A DNA stretch of 64,000 nt from Shewanella sp. KX20019 (GTDB lineage Bacteria; Pseudomonadota; Gammaproteobacteria; Enterobacterales; Shewanellaceae): NCBI RefSeq assembly GCF_016757755.1, contig NZ_CP068437.1, forward strand, positions 1,364,001-1,428,000, read 5' to 3'. The position numbers and the translations under genes are program-made. Of the stretch, positions 52,769 to 62,718 are shown in pieces; position 1 is the first letter of the stretch; each line of letters starts with the position of its first letter. Under the pieces are notes generated by a model. It saw only the letters and a program-made list of their open reading frames with translations, was not told the DNA's origin and ran no database searches.

Positions 52769-53217
52769 CAGGTATCATAGAGTGATCTGGGAGTTAGACT
52801 ATGTTAAACCAAGATGCTGCATATGGATACTTATCAGGGGCCATTTCTGTTTGGTTTAGATTTTACACTGACTTTATCTTTGTTATGTTAGGTACATATT
52901 GTCTCATTCTCCTCTGATGCATTTGCAGGTATTCAGTAGCTTAAAATAGCAAGGTAGCGTTAATTACAAAGTGGGAAGTGCGTATCGTGTGTTGATATGC
53001 CAGTGATAAGAAACAAACTGTCCAAAAAAATCGTGACTGAAAGCGATTTGCTAGCCTGTTATAAGGCCATTGATAGTGTAAAAGTTTACTCCCGCAAAAA
53101 ATAAATGATGTCTTTGCAAATTTTTATAGAACTTTTTTGAAACTCGCTAGTCTACATAAGTGAATATGATTCGAGCGGCTGAGAAATCAGTATTAGATTT
53201 AGGAGTAGTCGGCTCGG
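52769..53217. other. nadB / rpoE divergent control region
   Basis: About 450 bases holding both promoters. The sigma-E promoter at 53129-53155 is the clearest element. No gene seen. Confidence 0.6.
53129..53155 (+). promoter_or_regulatory. rpoE: Sigma-E autoregulatory promoter of rpoE
   Basis: GAACTT (53129-53134), 16-base spacer, TCTAC (53151-53155): close to the sigma-E consensus GAACTT-N16-TCTGA, about 60 bases upstream of rpoE. It implies positive autoregulation. Confidence 0.87.
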
Positions 53218-53796
53218 ATGAGTGGACAAATAAGTGATCAACAGTTAGTTGAGCGCGTACAGCGTGGTGATAAGAACGCTTTTAACCTTTTGGTGCAAAA
53301 ATATCAAAACAAGGTCGCAAATTTGATATCGCGTTATGTGCGAAATCAAGCAGACGTTGCAGATGTGTCGCAAGAAGCTTTTATTAAAGCCTATCGAGCG
53401 TTACCGAACTTTAGGGGCGAAAGTGCGTTTTACACATGGTTGTACCGCATTGCAGTTAATACTGCGAAGAATCATCTGGTCGCACAAGGGCGTCGAACGC
53501 CTGCGAATGATGTCGATGCTGAAGAAGCTGAATATTATGATGGCAGTGACGCGTTAAAGGAGTTTGCATCTCCTGAACGGTTAGTCTTGTCAGAAGAGAT
53601 TCAAAAGGTCGTTTTCGACACTTTAGATACATTGCCAGAAGAATTAAAGATGGCGATCTCACTACGAGAACTTGATGGTATGAGTTACGAAGAGATTGCT
53701 AATGTCATGGATTGCCCTGTAGGCACTGTAAGATCGCGGATCTTCAGAGCGCGAGAGGCAATCGATAAAAAGCTTAAGCCGTTGCTAGAACACTAG
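53218..53796 (+). CDS. rpoE: Envelope-stress sigma factor RpoE (sigma-E)
   Basis: A 192-residue ECF sigma factor (E. coli 191). Region 2 shows VADVSQEAFIKAYRALPNFRGESAFYTWLYRIA (given here by position, residues 46-78), and region 4 shows ELDGMSYEEIANVMDCPVGT plus VRSRIFRAREAI. It directs transcription of envelope-repair genes. ATG follows AGGAGTAG at distance. First gene of rpoE-rseA-rseB-rseC. Confidence 0.97.
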   Translation: MSGQISDQQLVERVQRGDKNAFNLLVQKYQNKVANLISRYVRNQADVADVSQEAFIKAYRALPNFRGESAFYTWLYRIAVNTAKNHLVAQGRRTPANDVDAEEAEYYDGSDALKEFASPERLVLSEEIQKVVFDTLDTLPEELKMAISLRELDGMSYEEIANVMDCPVGTVRSRIFRAREAIDKKLKPLLEH

Positions 53797-53821
53797 CACC
53801 CTTGATAAAGATAGGTGAAAA

Positions 53822-54418
53822 ATGGATAAATTAGGTCAGGAATGGGTATCTGCTGCAGTCGATGGTGAACTCGACGAGCAAATGTTAGCTGAGTTAGCGG
53901 CTGACGCAGATTCCCATGAACAGTGGCGTGATTATCATATGATTGGTGATGCAATGCGTGGTGAATTACCACAAACTGTATCAGTGGATCTCAGTGCCAG
54001 TATTATGGCTGCTATTGATGAAGAGCCCGCAATTATCGCTCCCAAGCAATCGACAGTTAAAGTCAAGCCTGCCACAAGTAACGTTGTGCCATTTTTCAAA
54101 CAATTTGGCCAATACGCTATTGCTGCATCGGTTGCTATGGTCGCAGTGGTTGGTGTACAGAATTATAATCAAGAGACATTACTTGATAATTCACCATTAC
54201 CAGTTTTGAATACTCGTCCATTAATCGGTAGCGCATCGCCTGTAAGCCTGCAAACTGGGGCTGTTCAGCAGAACCAGAGCTATACAAATGAACAAGTTGT
54301 TGACCAGCGTCGTCGTATCAATGCTTATATTCAAGATCATATGTTACAACAGAGATTGAATAATGGTGTCAATATAGAGGACAATAGCGAGGTAGATACA
54401 ATACCTGTCAATCAGTAA
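53822..54418 (+). CDS. rseA: Anti-sigma-E factor RseA
   Basis: A 198-residue protein. The N-terminal cytoplasmic domain (WVSAAVDGELDEQMLAELAAD, then WRDYHMIGDAMRGE) matches RseA family start. One membrane segment lies at about residues 98-116 (YAIAASVAMVAVVGV), followed by a Gln/Asn-rich periplasmic part. It holds RpoE inactive until cleaved by DegS and RseP. It starts 25 bases after rpoE. Confidence 0.93.
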   Translation: MDKLGQEWVSAAVDGELDEQMLAELAADADSHEQWRDYHMIGDAMRGELPQTVSVDLSASIMAAIDEEPAIIAPKQSTVKVKPATSNVVPFFKQFGQYAIAASVAMVAVVGVQNYNQETLLDNSPLPVLNTRPLIGSASPVSLQTGAVQQNQSYTNEQVVDQRRRINAYIQDHMLQQRLNNGVNIEDNSEVDTIPVNQ

Positions 54419-54430
54419 CAAGGAGTTAGC

Positions 54431-55363
54431 TTGCGTCTAATCCTATTGGCTATCTTAGCCATAAGTCTTCCCGCGATGGCGCAGGAAGACATATCCGCCA
54501 AAGCTTGGCTAGAAAATATGAGCCAAGCACTGCGTGAACAAGAATTCAAAATATCCCTTATCCAAATTCAAGCCGATCATATTCGTCCGTTGGTGTATAT
54601 CCATGGCAAAGTAAATGATCAAGAAGTGGCTTTTTTAGAGCATCTCAATGGTCCACCTAAAAACGCGGTACGTGTCGGAAATACCGTCACCTTTATTGAG
54701 CACGATCAACCCGCCTATAGTGTCCATGCTAACCGTATTCAAGGTGTTATTCCTGCCGCTTTTGCTGATGATGTCTCTAAGCTTGAAGCGGGTTATAAGT
54801 TTGTGTTGGGTGGCCGTAGCAGAATAGCTGGTAGACCAGGGCAGTTAGTGCGGATTATTCCAAATGATACTAATCGTTATGGTTATCAAGTCTGGTTAGA
54901 TATGGACACCTATTTACCATTACGGTTCGATATGATAAACGGTGATAAGCAGCTTTTGGAGCAACTTTTAGTGGTTGAGCTGCTAGTGTTAGAAGAGGTT
55001 CCTGCTATATTGAAAGAGGCACATAAGCAAGAGTGGCCTGCCGTTATGGCGCAGTCAGAGCGTGCTGGTGCTGAAGATTGGAAGTTCGGCTGGTTACCAG
55101 TAGGCTTTAAAGTACTGATAAAAGATCAGCATCGACTCATTGGTAGCAAAGAGGCGGTTGAGTACATTGCCATTAGTGATGGATTAGCCAGTATCTCCGT
55201 CTATGTTGCTAAAGCTGGTGAAGCACCACTGCCGGATGAACTTGTCACTCGAAATGGCTTATCACTTGCCACTGAACGCGTCGGTAATGCTGAGGTGGTT
55301 GCTGTGGGTAAAGTACCAGCAGAAACACTGAGCCGGATTGCCAAGAGCATCATGCTGCAATAA
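54431..55363 (+). CDS. rseB: Sigma-E regulatory protein RseB
   Basis: A 310-residue periplasmic protein with a signal peptide (cleavage near AMAQ, residue 17). The MucB/RseB pattern is seen in AWLENMSQALREQEFKISLI and later in HRLIGSKEAVEYIAISDGLA. It binds the periplasmic tail of RseA and protects it from DegS unless off-pathway lipopolysaccharide is present. TTG start with AAGGAG five bases upstream. Confidence 0.94.
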   Translation: MRLILLAILAISLPAMAQEDISAKAWLENMSQALREQEFKISLIQIQADHIRPLVYIHGKVNDQEVAFLEHLNGPPKNAVRVGNTVTFIEHDQPAYSVHANRIQGVIPAAFADDVSKLEAGYKFVLGGRSRIAGRPGQLVRIIPNDTNRYGYQVWLDMDTYLPLRFDMINGDKQLLEQLLVVELLVLEEVPAILKEAHKQEWPAVMAQSERAGAEDWKFGWLPVGFKVLIKDQHRLIGSKEAVEYIAISDGLASISVYVAKAGEAPLPDELVTRNGLSLATERVGNAEVVAVGKVPAETLSRIAKSIMLQ

Positions 55364-55375
55364 GGAGTCTGGGGA

Positions 55376-55840
55376 ATGATGGAAGAGATCGCCAAAGTTG
55401 TCGCTAATAGCAACTCTGGCTGGGTCGTTGTAGAGGTGGAGATGAAGAGTGCCTGTAATCACTGCGAAAGTGGCGATTCCTGTGGCACATCTGCAGTCGC
55501 TAAAGCCTTTTCTGCAAAAGTTCAGCGTTTTTCGATTCAAACGGAACGAGTTTTTACTAAAGGTGAGCGCTTAAAACTTGGCCTTCCTGAAAGCGTCATT
55601 CTAAAAGCCGCTTTATTGGTTTATATCCTGCCATTATTAGGTTTCTTTATCGGCGCTTACAGTGGCAATCTCTTAGCAATAGCTGTAGAGATAAATCAAG
55701 ACCTGTTATCGATTGCTGGGGCGCTTATTGGCGGTGTCAGCGCTTGGGCTATAGGCAAAAGATGGGCTAAGGCTGTAGAGGAAATGGCTCTGCCTGTCAT
55801 TATTAAATCGCTTGGCAGACCAATAGATATAGCGCAATAA
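55376..55840 (+). CDS. rseC: SoxR-reducing / sigma-E regulatory protein RseC
   Basis: A 154-residue protein. The N-terminal domain has a Cys cluster (CNHCESGDSCGTSAV, residues 24-38) and two membrane helices follow (about 78-98 and 108-126). RseC is linked to the SoxR reducing system and to sigma-E control; the Cys cluster suggests an Fe-S or redox role. Last gene of the rpoE operon. Confidence 0.93.
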   Translation: MMEEIAKVVANSNSGWVVVEVEMKSACNHCESGDSCGTSAVAKAFSAKVQRFSIQTERVFTKGERLKLGLPESVILKAALLVYILPLLGFFIGAYSGNLLAIAVEINQDLLSIAGALIGGVSAWAIGKRWAKAVEEMALPVIIKSLGRPIDIAQ

Positions 55841-55972
55841 CCGCAGTTACGTAGCCGCAGTTTTAATATTCCATTGCAAAACCATTTTAAAAATTGGTAT
55901 TAAAGCCGCAATCGGGTACAATTCTGCACCTTAAAAATTGTTTTCAACTTCGAGTTTAGTCATCCCAGCATA

Positions 55973-57763
55973 ATGAAGCACATTAGAAACTTTTCGATAA
56001 TTGCCCATATTGACCACGGCAAATCAACACTCTCAGATCGCCTTATCCAGGATTGCGGTGGTTTATCCGATCGTGAAATGGCTTCCCAGGTTTTAGATTC
56101 AATGGATCTAGAACGTGAGCGCGGTATTACTATTAAAGCACAAAGCGTCACCTTGGATTATAAGGCTAAAGATGGTGAAACTTACCAGCTGAACTTTATT
56201 GATACCCCAGGTCATGTCGATTTCTCTTACGAGGTGTCACGTTCTTTAGCGGCTTGTGAAGGCGCATTATTGGTCGTTGACGCAGGGCAGGGGGTTGAAG
56301 CACAAACGCTTGCCAACTGTTATACCGCCTTAGAGATGGAACTGGACGTCGTTCCTATCCTGAATAAAATCGATTTGCCACAAGCTGATCCAGAGCGCGT
56401 AGCAGAAGAGATTGAAGATATTGTAGGTATCGAAGCTGCCGATGCCGTGCGCTGCTCCGCTAAAACTGGTGTGGGTATCGCAGAGGTACTTGAGACCATC
56501 GTGGCACAAATTCCGCCACCAGAGGGTGATCCTGAAGGACCGCTGCAAGCCTTGATCATCGATTCTTGGTTTGATAGCTATCTGGGCGTCGTTTCACTTG
56601 TGCGTATCAAGAACGGTAAGCTGAAAAAAGGCGATAAGTTCAAAGTTATGTCTACCGGGCAAAACCACACGGCCGACCGCGTGGGTATATTTACCCCAAA
56701 ACAGACAGATACCAATGAACTCAATACCGGTGAAGTTGGCTTTGTCATTGCTGGTATCAAAGAGATCCATGGCGCGCCAGTCGGTGATACGCTGACTCTT
56801 GCAAAGAATGGTGCCCTAGAGCCATTACCTGGCTTTAAGAAGGTTAAACCACAGGTTTACGCTGGTGTTTTCCCAATATCTACTGATGATTACGAGAGCT
56901 TTCGTGATGCATTGAATAAGCTAAGTCTTAATGATGCTTCGTTGTTTTTTGAGCCAGAAACATCTTCAGCACTTGGTTTTGGTTTCCGTATCGGTTTCTT
57001 GGGGCTGCTCCATATGGAGATTATCCAGGAGCGTTTAGAGCGTGAATACGGCCTAGATTTGATCACTACTGCACCAACGGTAGTTTATGAAGTTGTCGGT
57101 ACTAAAGGCGATATAATTTACGTTGATAATCCGTCTGACCTGCCGGCGATTAACAACATTGAAGAGATGCGTGAACCAATTGTAGAGACCAATATTTTGG
57201 TTCCTAAAGAGTACTTGGGTAACGTTATTACTTTATGTGTTGAAAAACGTGGCGTACAGACCAATATGGTTTATCACGGTAATCAAGTAGCTATCACTTA
57301 CGACATGCCGATGGCCGAAGTTGTGATGGACTTTTTTGACCGCTTGAAGTCAACGAGTCGTGGTTATGCGTCACTTGAATACAACTTTAGTCGTTTTCAG
57401 CCTGCAGACATGGTTCGCCTTGATATCTTAATTAACGGTGACCGAGTCGACGCCTTGGCGATGATCACTCACAAAGATAGTGTTCGTCATCGTGGTCTTG
57501 CTCTGGTTAATAAAATGAAAGAGCTTATCCCTAGGCAGATGTTTGATATTGCGATTCAGGCTGCCATTGGTAGTCAGATTATCGCTCGTTCATCGATTAA
57601 AGCTTTGCGTAAAGATGTCACCGCTAAATGTTATGGTGGCGATATCTCACGTAAGAAGAAGCTTTTGCAGAAGCAGAAAGACGGTAAGAAGCGCATGAAG
57701 CAAGTGGGTAACGTTGAAGTTCCACAAGAAGCGTTTTTAGCCGTGTTAAAGCTTAATGATTAA
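55973..57763 (+). CDS. lepA: Elongation factor 4 (LepA)
   Basis: A 596-residue translational GTPase. G1 is AHIDHGKST (residues 11-19), G2 lies in RERGITIKAQS, G3 is DTPGHVDF, and G4 is NKID near residue 130. The C-terminal LepA-specific domain ends with KCYGGDISRKKKLLQKQKDG. It back-translocates or aids ribosome assembly. It starts 132 bases after rseC and is followed by lepB after a hairpin. Confidence 0.97.
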   Translation: MKHIRNFSIIAHIDHGKSTLSDRLIQDCGGLSDREMASQVLDSMDLERERGITIKAQSVTLDYKAKDGETYQLNFIDTPGHVDFSYEVSRSLAACEGALLVVDAGQGVEAQTLANCYTALEMELDVVPILNKIDLPQADPERVAEEIEDIVGIEAADAVRCSAKTGVGIAEVLETIVAQIPPPEGDPEGPLQALIIDSWFDSYLGVVSLVRIKNGKLKKGDKFKVMSTGQNHTADRVGIFTPKQTDTNELNTGEVGFVIAGIKEIHGAPVGDTLTLAKNGALEPLPGFKKVKPQVYAGVFPISTDDYESFRDALNKLSLNDASLFFEPETSSALGFGFRIGFLGLLHMEIIQERLEREYGLDLITTAPTVVYEVVGTKGDIIYVDNPSDLPAINNIEEMREPIVETNILVPKEYLGNVITLCVEKRGVQTNMVYHGNQVAITYDMPMAEVVMDFFDRLKSTSRGYASLEYNFSRFQPADMVRLDILINGDRVDALAMITHKDSVRHRGLALVNKMKELIPRQMFDIAIQAAIGSQIIARSSIKALRKDVTAKCYGGDISRKKKLLQKQKDGKKRMKQVGNVEVPQEAFLAVLKLND

Positions 57764-57802
57764 GCTCATTGGTTAAGATTTGTTAATATATCGCTAGAGT
57801 TT

Positions 57803-57824
57803 GCGCCGCAGTTTGCGGCGCTTT
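57803..57824 (+). terminator. Hairpin between lepA and lepB
   Basis: GCGCCGCA and TGCGGCGC with a 3-base loop GTT, followed by TTTC. GC-rich stem with a short T-run; a weak terminator or attenuator. Confidence 0.65.
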
Positions 57825-57900
57825 CATTACTGGCGTATAACCTTAGTGGCAGCGGTATTTTGGTCGCTACCCAATTATGTTCGGCAGGAGTTAATTAATA

Positions 57901-58818
57901 ATGGCAGCCTATTTTTCTCTTATTTTAGTCTTTATCACACTAGGCAGTGGTTTGGTGTGGATGGCGGATGCGTTTTTGTTTGCGCCTAAGCGACGTGAGA
58001 AGTTGGTAATGGCTCAAGCTACAGACGCCGATCTTAGTGAAGACAGCGTTGAAGTGATAATGCGTGAATCAGCAATCGTTGAAACTTCAAAGTCAATCTT
58101 TCCTGTTATCGCCTTTGTGCTTATTCTGCGCTCCTTTATTTATGAGCCATTTCAGATCCCGTCAGGCTCAATGATGCCGACGCTATTAGTCGGTGATTTT
58201 ATTCTGGTAGAGAAGTTCAGTTACGGGATTAAAGATCCCGTATGGCGCACAACGCTAAAAGAAACTGGCAAGCCTGAGCGTGGCGATGTGGCGGTATTCA
58301 AGTATCCTGAAAACCCAAAGATTGACTATATCAAGCGTATTGTCGGTTTGCCAGGCGACAGAATTGTCTATCGTAATAAGCAACTTTCGATTCAACCCGC
58401 TTGTGCTGAGGGCCAAAGCTCTTGTCCCGAGTTAAAAGCAGTTGAGAGAGCTTCAGTTAACCGCGGTGAGTTTTCGCAAAATGGTACGCCATTGTTGCGT
58501 TTTAAAGAGCAGATTGGTGATGTCACTCATGACATCTTAATTAACCCATCTCGCCCTGATATGATCAATTACTATCATCGCCAACAGAATGTACCGCTAA
58601 CCGAGTTTATCGTACCTGAAGGGCAATATTTTGCGATGGGCGATAACCGTGATAACAGTACTGACAGTCGCTTCTGGGGATTCGTACCAGAAGAGAATTT
58701 GGTCGGTAAAGCAGTGGCGATTTGGATTAGTTTTGAATTTGATAGAACACCGGCTGACTTCTTGCCAGCTTGGATCCCAACAGGGGTACGTTTTAACCGT
58801 GTAGGCGGAATTGTGTAA
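57901..58818 (+). CDS. lepB: Signal peptidase I
   Basis: A 305-residue protein with two N-terminal membrane segments (about 4-26 and 64-82). The catalytic Ser90 is in QIPSGSMMPTLL and Lys145 in DYIKRIVGLPGD; box E is YFAMGDNRDNSTDSR near residue 245. It removes signal peptides from exported proteins. The start of rnc follows one base after its stop. Confidence 0.96.
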   Translation: MAAYFSLILVFITLGSGLVWMADAFLFAPKRREKLVMAQATDADLSEDSVEVIMRESAIVETSKSIFPVIAFVLILRSFIYEPFQIPSGSMMPTLLVGDFILVEKFSYGIKDPVWRTTLKETGKPERGDVAVFKYPENPKIDYIKRIVGLPGDRIVYRNKQLSIQPACAEGQSSCPELKAVERASVNRGEFSQNGTPLLRFKEQIGDVTHDILINPSRPDMINYYHRQQNVPLTEFIVPEGQYFAMGDNRDNSTDSRFWGFVPEENLVGKAVAIWISFEFDRTPADFLPAWIPTGVRFNRVGGIV

Positions 58819-58819
58819 T

Positions 58820-59497
58820 ATGGAACCAATTAAAAATATCGCTAGACTATGCCGTACATTAGGTTATGAGTTTGCTGACCAAGCATTTTTAGATCAGGCG
58901 CTAACACATAGAAGTGCCTCTAATAAGCATAATGAGCGACTAGAGTTTTTAGGTGATTCAATACTTTCAATTGTGATTTCTGATGCGCTATACCATCAGT
59001 TTCCGAAAGCTACTGAAGGTGATTTAAGCCGTATGAGAGCAACATTGGTCTGCGGTAAAATGCTAGCCGAAATCGCAATCGAGTTTAAGCTTGGTGACTA
59101 CTTAAAGCTGGGCCCTGGCGAGCTTAAAAGTGGCGGTTTTAGACGAGAGTCTATTTTAGCCGATGCTGTCGAAGCTATTATTGGTGCTATCTATCTCGAT
59201 TCAGAAATCGAGAACTGCCGCAAACTGGTACTCAATTGGTATGCGTCGCGTTTGGACATTATCGAGCCAATTAATCAGAAAGACCCAAAGACTTTGCTTC
59301 AAGAGCATTTGCAGAAGTTCAGAAAACCGCTGCCTGTTTATAAAGTCGTCCATACTGAAGGTGACGCCCATGAGCAAACCTTCACCGTTGAATGTGTCGT
59401 AGAAGACTTGAAAAAAGCCGTTGCTGGGGTTGCTAGTTCACGTAGAAAAGCAGAGCAAAGTGCAGCCGCGCAAGTGTTGGAGTTATTAAAGAAATGA
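58820..59497 (+). CDS. rnc: Ribonuclease III
   Basis: A 225-residue enzyme from ATG 58820 (an open frame begins three codons earlier at TTG, overlapping lepB). The RNase III signature is NERLEFLGDSILS (near residue 36), and ILADAVEAIIGAIYLDSEIE gives the second metal site. A double-stranded RNA-binding domain occupies the last 70 residues. It processes rRNA and other duplex RNA. It overlaps era by four bases. Confidence 0.96.
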   Translation: MEPIKNIARLCRTLGYEFADQAFLDQALTHRSASNKHNERLEFLGDSILSIVISDALYHQFPKATEGDLSRMRATLVCGKMLAEIAIEFKLGDYLKLGPGELKSGGFRRESILADAVEAIIGAIYLDSEIENCRKLVLNWYASRLDIIEPINQKDPKTLLQEHLQKFRKPLPVYKVVHTEGDAHEQTFTVECVVEDLKKAVAGVASSRRKAEQSAAAQVLELLKK

Positions 59498-60486
59498 GTA
59501 ACAACAAAGATTTACCCAAGAGCAATGAGCCGAGTCTAGATGACTTGCTTGCGCAGATGAATAACCCTTCATCAGCGGTTAAGTATGCAGTTACTTATTG
59601 CGGTATGGTGGCGATAGTTGGGCGACCAAACGTTGGTAAATCGACTTTGCTTAACAAGCTGTTAGGTCAAAAAATTAGTATTACCTCTAAAAAGCCACAA
59701 ACGACTCGCCACCGTATTATGGGGATCCATACAGACGGTCCGCGCCAAGTGGTGTTTATTGATACGCCTGGTCTTCATATGGAAGAGAAGCGCGCCATTA
59801 ACCGCTTAATGAACCGTGCTGCATCAAGCTCGCTTGCTGAGGTTGCATTAGTCGTCTTCGTCGTTGATGGCATGACATGGACTCCTGATGATGAAATGGT
59901 ACTGCGTAAACTGCAAAGCCGTAATGATGGCCGAAAAACCATATTAGCCATCAATAAAGTCGATAATATTAAAGATAAAGAAGCGCTGTTTCCATATCTT
60001 GAAGAGTTATCGAAGAAGTTTGAGTTTGACGAGATCTTACCTATTTCAGCAACCCAAGGTACTAACGTTAAACGCATCTTGGATATGTCGGTAGAGGCAG
60101 TGCCTGAATCTCCGCATTTCTTCCCAGAAGATTACGTTACTGATCGCTCGCAAAAATTTATGGCGTCAGAAATCGTCCGTGAAAAACTAATGCGCTTTTT
60201 AGGTGATGAACTACCTTACGATTGTACGGTGGAGATTGAGCAGTTTAAGATGATGGAAAATGGTGTCTATCAGATTAACGCACTTGTGCTTGTTGAGCGT
60301 GAAACACAGAAACGTATGGTCATTGGTAACAAGGGCGAACGTATTAAAACAATCAGTTCAGCAGCGCGTGTCGATATGGAAACTCTGTTTGATAATAAAG
60401 TTTTCTTAGAAATGTGGGTTAAAGTAAAGTCTGGTTGGGCTGATGACGAACGCGCACTGCGTAGCCTAGGCTACGGCGACGAGTAA
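59494..60486 (+). CDS. era: GTPase Era
   Basis: A 330-residue protein, about 29 residues longer at the N-terminus than E. coli Era because of an acidic, Asn-rich lead (residues 1-32). The P-loop GRPNVGKS is at 43-50, DTPGLH gives G3, and NKVD gives G4; the C-terminal KH domain includes VIGNKGERIKTISSAAR. It binds 16S rRNA and helps 30S maturation. ATGA overlap with rnc, so coupled. Confidence 0.96.
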   Translation: MSNNKDLPKSNEPSLDDLLAQMNNPSSAVKYAVTYCGMVAIVGRPNVGKSTLLNKLLGQKISITSKKPQTTRHRIMGIHTDGPRQVVFIDTPGLHMEEKRAINRLMNRAASSSLAEVALVVFVVDGMTWTPDDEMVLRKLQSRNDGRKTILAINKVDNIKDKEALFPYLEELSKKFEFDEILPISATQGTNVKRILDMSVEAVPESPHFFPEDYVTDRSQKFMASEIVREKLMRFLGDELPYDCTVEIEQFKMMENGVYQINALVLVERETQKRMVIGNKGERIKTISSAARVDMETLFDNKVFLEMWVKVKSGWADDERALRSLGYGDE

Positions 60487-60507
60487 CCGTCACTACAATT
60501 GAAAAAC

Positions 60508-60543
60508 ATGCCTCTTTTTAGTAATAGAAAGGGGCATTTTTAT
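60508..60543 (+). terminator. Terminator after era
   Basis: ATGCCTCTTT and AAAGGGGCAT (one mismatch) with a 10-base loop, then a T-run. Confidence 0.75.
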
Positions 60544-60636
60544 GCCTATAAATACCGTATAGTGATTAATATTGTAAAGGATGTGCACTTACTTCTGCGC
60601 TGACTTTTTACTGTTTAAAATTGGAATGAGATAATC

Positions 60637-61350
60637 ATGGAGCGTGGCTACGTTCTTCATAGCAGACCCTTTCGAGAATCGAGTGTACTGGTTAACTTGC
60701 TGGTTGATGGCAAGGGACGCGTTGACGCTGTCGCACGCTTAGGCAGTAGCAAAAACTCAATCCGTAGTATTGTACAACCATTTCAGCCGCTTATTTTTCA
60801 GCTGCAGGGTAAGTCAGATCTAAAGAATTTAAAGCAAGTTGAAGCTGCAAGCCCTGCGGTGCCGCTAACGGGGCACTGCCTGTATTCGGGGCTCTATCTT
60901 AATGAACTGCTTATTCGCTGCTTAACGGTGCAGCATAGCGCCGAGGATCTATTTTTCAATTACCACCAAACACTCATCGCAATGGCTAAAGAGTTTAACC
61001 AAAGCCAGCTGCGTTATTTTGAATTAGCACTGCTGCAAGAGCTTGGCACAATGCCGTCACTCGAAAATGATCCGTCAGGTGCTTTCATTACTGGGAGTGG
61101 TTTCTACCGTTTGGAAATAGACCATGGTTTTATGCCCGTAATTGCCACAGCTTATAATCAGCATAAGTTCTTTACTGGTGCGATGTTAGTCGCGCTTAAA
61201 GAGCAAAGCTTATTAACCGAGCATGCAAGTGAGGCTAAAAAGTTGATGCGCCAGCTATTAGCACCAACCTTGGGCAGTAAGCCATTACATTCACGCAGCC
61301 TGTTTATTAAGAAGGCTACAGCTACTTTTAACCCTCCGGCTAAAAGTTAA
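60637..61350 (+). CDS. recO: DNA repair protein RecO
   Basis: A 237-residue protein. The N-terminal OB-fold begins RGYVLHSRPFRESSVLVNLL and includes GKGRVDAVARLGSSKNS; the helical C-terminal part has LYLNELLIRCL. It loads RecA on single-stranded DNA with RecR. ATG at 60637 is about 150 bases after era behind a terminator, so it has its own promoter. Confidence 0.94.
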   Translation: MERGYVLHSRPFRESSVLVNLLVDGKGRVDAVARLGSSKNSIRSIVQPFQPLIFQLQGKSDLKNLKQVEAASPAVPLTGHCLYSGLYLNELLIRCLTVQHSAEDLFFNYHQTLIAMAKEFNQSQLRYFELALLQELGTMPSLENDPSGAFITGSGFYRLEIDHGFMPVIATAYNQHKFFTGAMLVALKEQSLLTEHASEAKKLMRQLLAPTLGSKPLHSRSLFIKKATATFNPPAKS

Positions 61351-61487
61351 GTGTGCTCTGCTGTTATTGTTTTCTATGCTATTACAATCAAATAATTCAC
61401 TAGCGTAACAATGGCCTCTCGCTAGCAAAACGTTAAGTCTCACAGTACAATAACCGCTATCTATTTTTGTCTATTTAAGGAATACAC

Positions 61488-62225
61488 ATGAGCCGGATCT
61501 TACTGGGCGTAAACATTGACCATATTGCTACTCTACGCCAAGCTCGCGGTACTAATTATCCTGATCCTGTTCATGCCGCAGCCGTTGCCGAACATGCTGG
61601 CGCCGAAGGTATTACTATTCACTTGCGTGAAGATCGCCGTCACATCGTCGACAGAGATGTATATACGTTAGCAAAAACCTTAAAGACGCGTATGAACTTC
61701 GAGATGGCTGTAACGCAAGAGATGCTCGATATTGCCTGTGAGATCAAACCTGCTTACGTTTGCTTGGTGCCTGAGAAGCGTGAAGAACTCACCACTGAAG
61801 GTGGACTTGATGTTGCCGGTCAGCAGGAAAAAATTTCAGCTGCAGTAGAGCGTTTGGCTAAAGAGGGCATTAAGGTGTCGCTATTTATCGATGCCGATAA
61901 AGCACAGATTGATGCTGCCGTTGCTGTTGGTGCGCCAGTGATTGAGATCCACACCGGTTGTTACGCCGATGCGCAAAATGATGCCGATGCGGCCGCCGAA
62001 CTTAATCGTATCAGTACAATGGCCACCTATGCTCACGATAAAGGGCTTGTCGTCAATGCGGGGCACGGTTTGCATTATCATAACGTTAAGCCGATAGCCG
62101 CAATTCCAGAGCTTTATGAGCTTAACATTGGCCACGCGATTATCGCCCGAGCTGCTATAGACGGTTTAGCAACAGCGGTACGTGATATGAAACAGTTGAT
62201 GGTCGAAGGTCGTCGAGGCGAATAA
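61488..62225 (+). CDS. pdxJ: Pyridoxine 5'-phosphate synthase
   Basis: A 245-residue TIM barrel. The start LLGVNIDHIATLRQARGTNY, the HLREDRRHI loop and the GHGLHYHNV stretch are diagnostic. It condenses 3-amino-2-oxopropyl phosphate with deoxyxylulose phosphate in vitamin B6 synthesis. ATG follows AAGGAATAC. Confidence 0.96.
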   Translation: MSRILLGVNIDHIATLRQARGTNYPDPVHAAAVAEHAGAEGITIHLREDRRHIVDRDVYTLAKTLKTRMNFEMAVTQEMLDIACEIKPAYVCLVPEKREELTTEGGLDVAGQQEKISAAVERLAKEGIKVSLFIDADKAQIDAAVAVGAPVIEIHTGCYADAQNDADAAAELNRISTMATYAHDKGLVVNAGHGLHYHNVKPIAAIPELYELNIGHAIIARAAIDGLATAVRDMKQLMVEGRRGE

Positions 62226-62253
62226 GCTGTTAGCCAACATTGATTATGCCAAC

Positions 62254-62289
62254 AAAGCCGAGGATAGTATTTAGCTATTCTCGGCTTTT
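62254..62289 (+). terminator. Hairpin between pdxJ and acpS
   Basis: AAAGCCGAG...ATAG and CTAT...CTCGGCTTTT form a long stem with one bulge and a T-run; it separates pdxJ from acpS. Confidence 0.82.
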
Positions 62290-62322
62290 GTATAACTAAG
62301 CTTTACACTTAAGAGGGGATTT

Positions 62323-62718
62323 ATGATTGTTGGTCTAGGCACAGACATCGTTGAGATTGCACGTATAGAGATGCGAGTCCCAGCAGCAGGCGAAGAGGCC
62401 TTAAAGATCCATCGCTTGGCTAAAAGAGTGTTAACGCCATCTGAGTTTAGCTTGTTTGTAGCATCTTCCTGTCCAGGCCGATACTTGGCTAAGCGCTTTG
62501 CCGCAAAAGAGGCGGCAGCAAAAGCACTAGGCACTGGCATTGGCCGCGGGGTGTCATTTCAACATATTGAGATCAGCAATAACGATAATGGTGCTCCTAT
62601 TGTAACCTTTAATGGTGGTGCGGCAGAGAGGCTGGCGGCACTTGGTGGCGTTCGAGGTCACTTGTCTATTGCTGATGAGAAACACTATGCAACCGCAACT
62701 GTTATATTAGAGTCTTAG
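62323..62718 (+). CDS. acpS: Holo-[acyl-carrier-protein] synthase
   Basis: A 131-residue protein. Metal-binding Asp lies in VGLGTDIVEIARIE (residue 8) and Glu in RFAAKEAAAKALGTG (near residue 63). It transfers phosphopantetheine from CoA to apo-acyl carrier protein. ATG follows AAGAGGGGA. Confidence 0.95.
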   Translation: MIVGLGTDIVEIARIEMRVPAAGEEALKIHRLAKRVLTPSEFSLFVASSCPGRYLAKRFAAKEAAAKALGTGIGRGVSFQHIEISNNDNGAPIVTFNGGAAERLAALGGVRGHLSIADEKHYATATVILES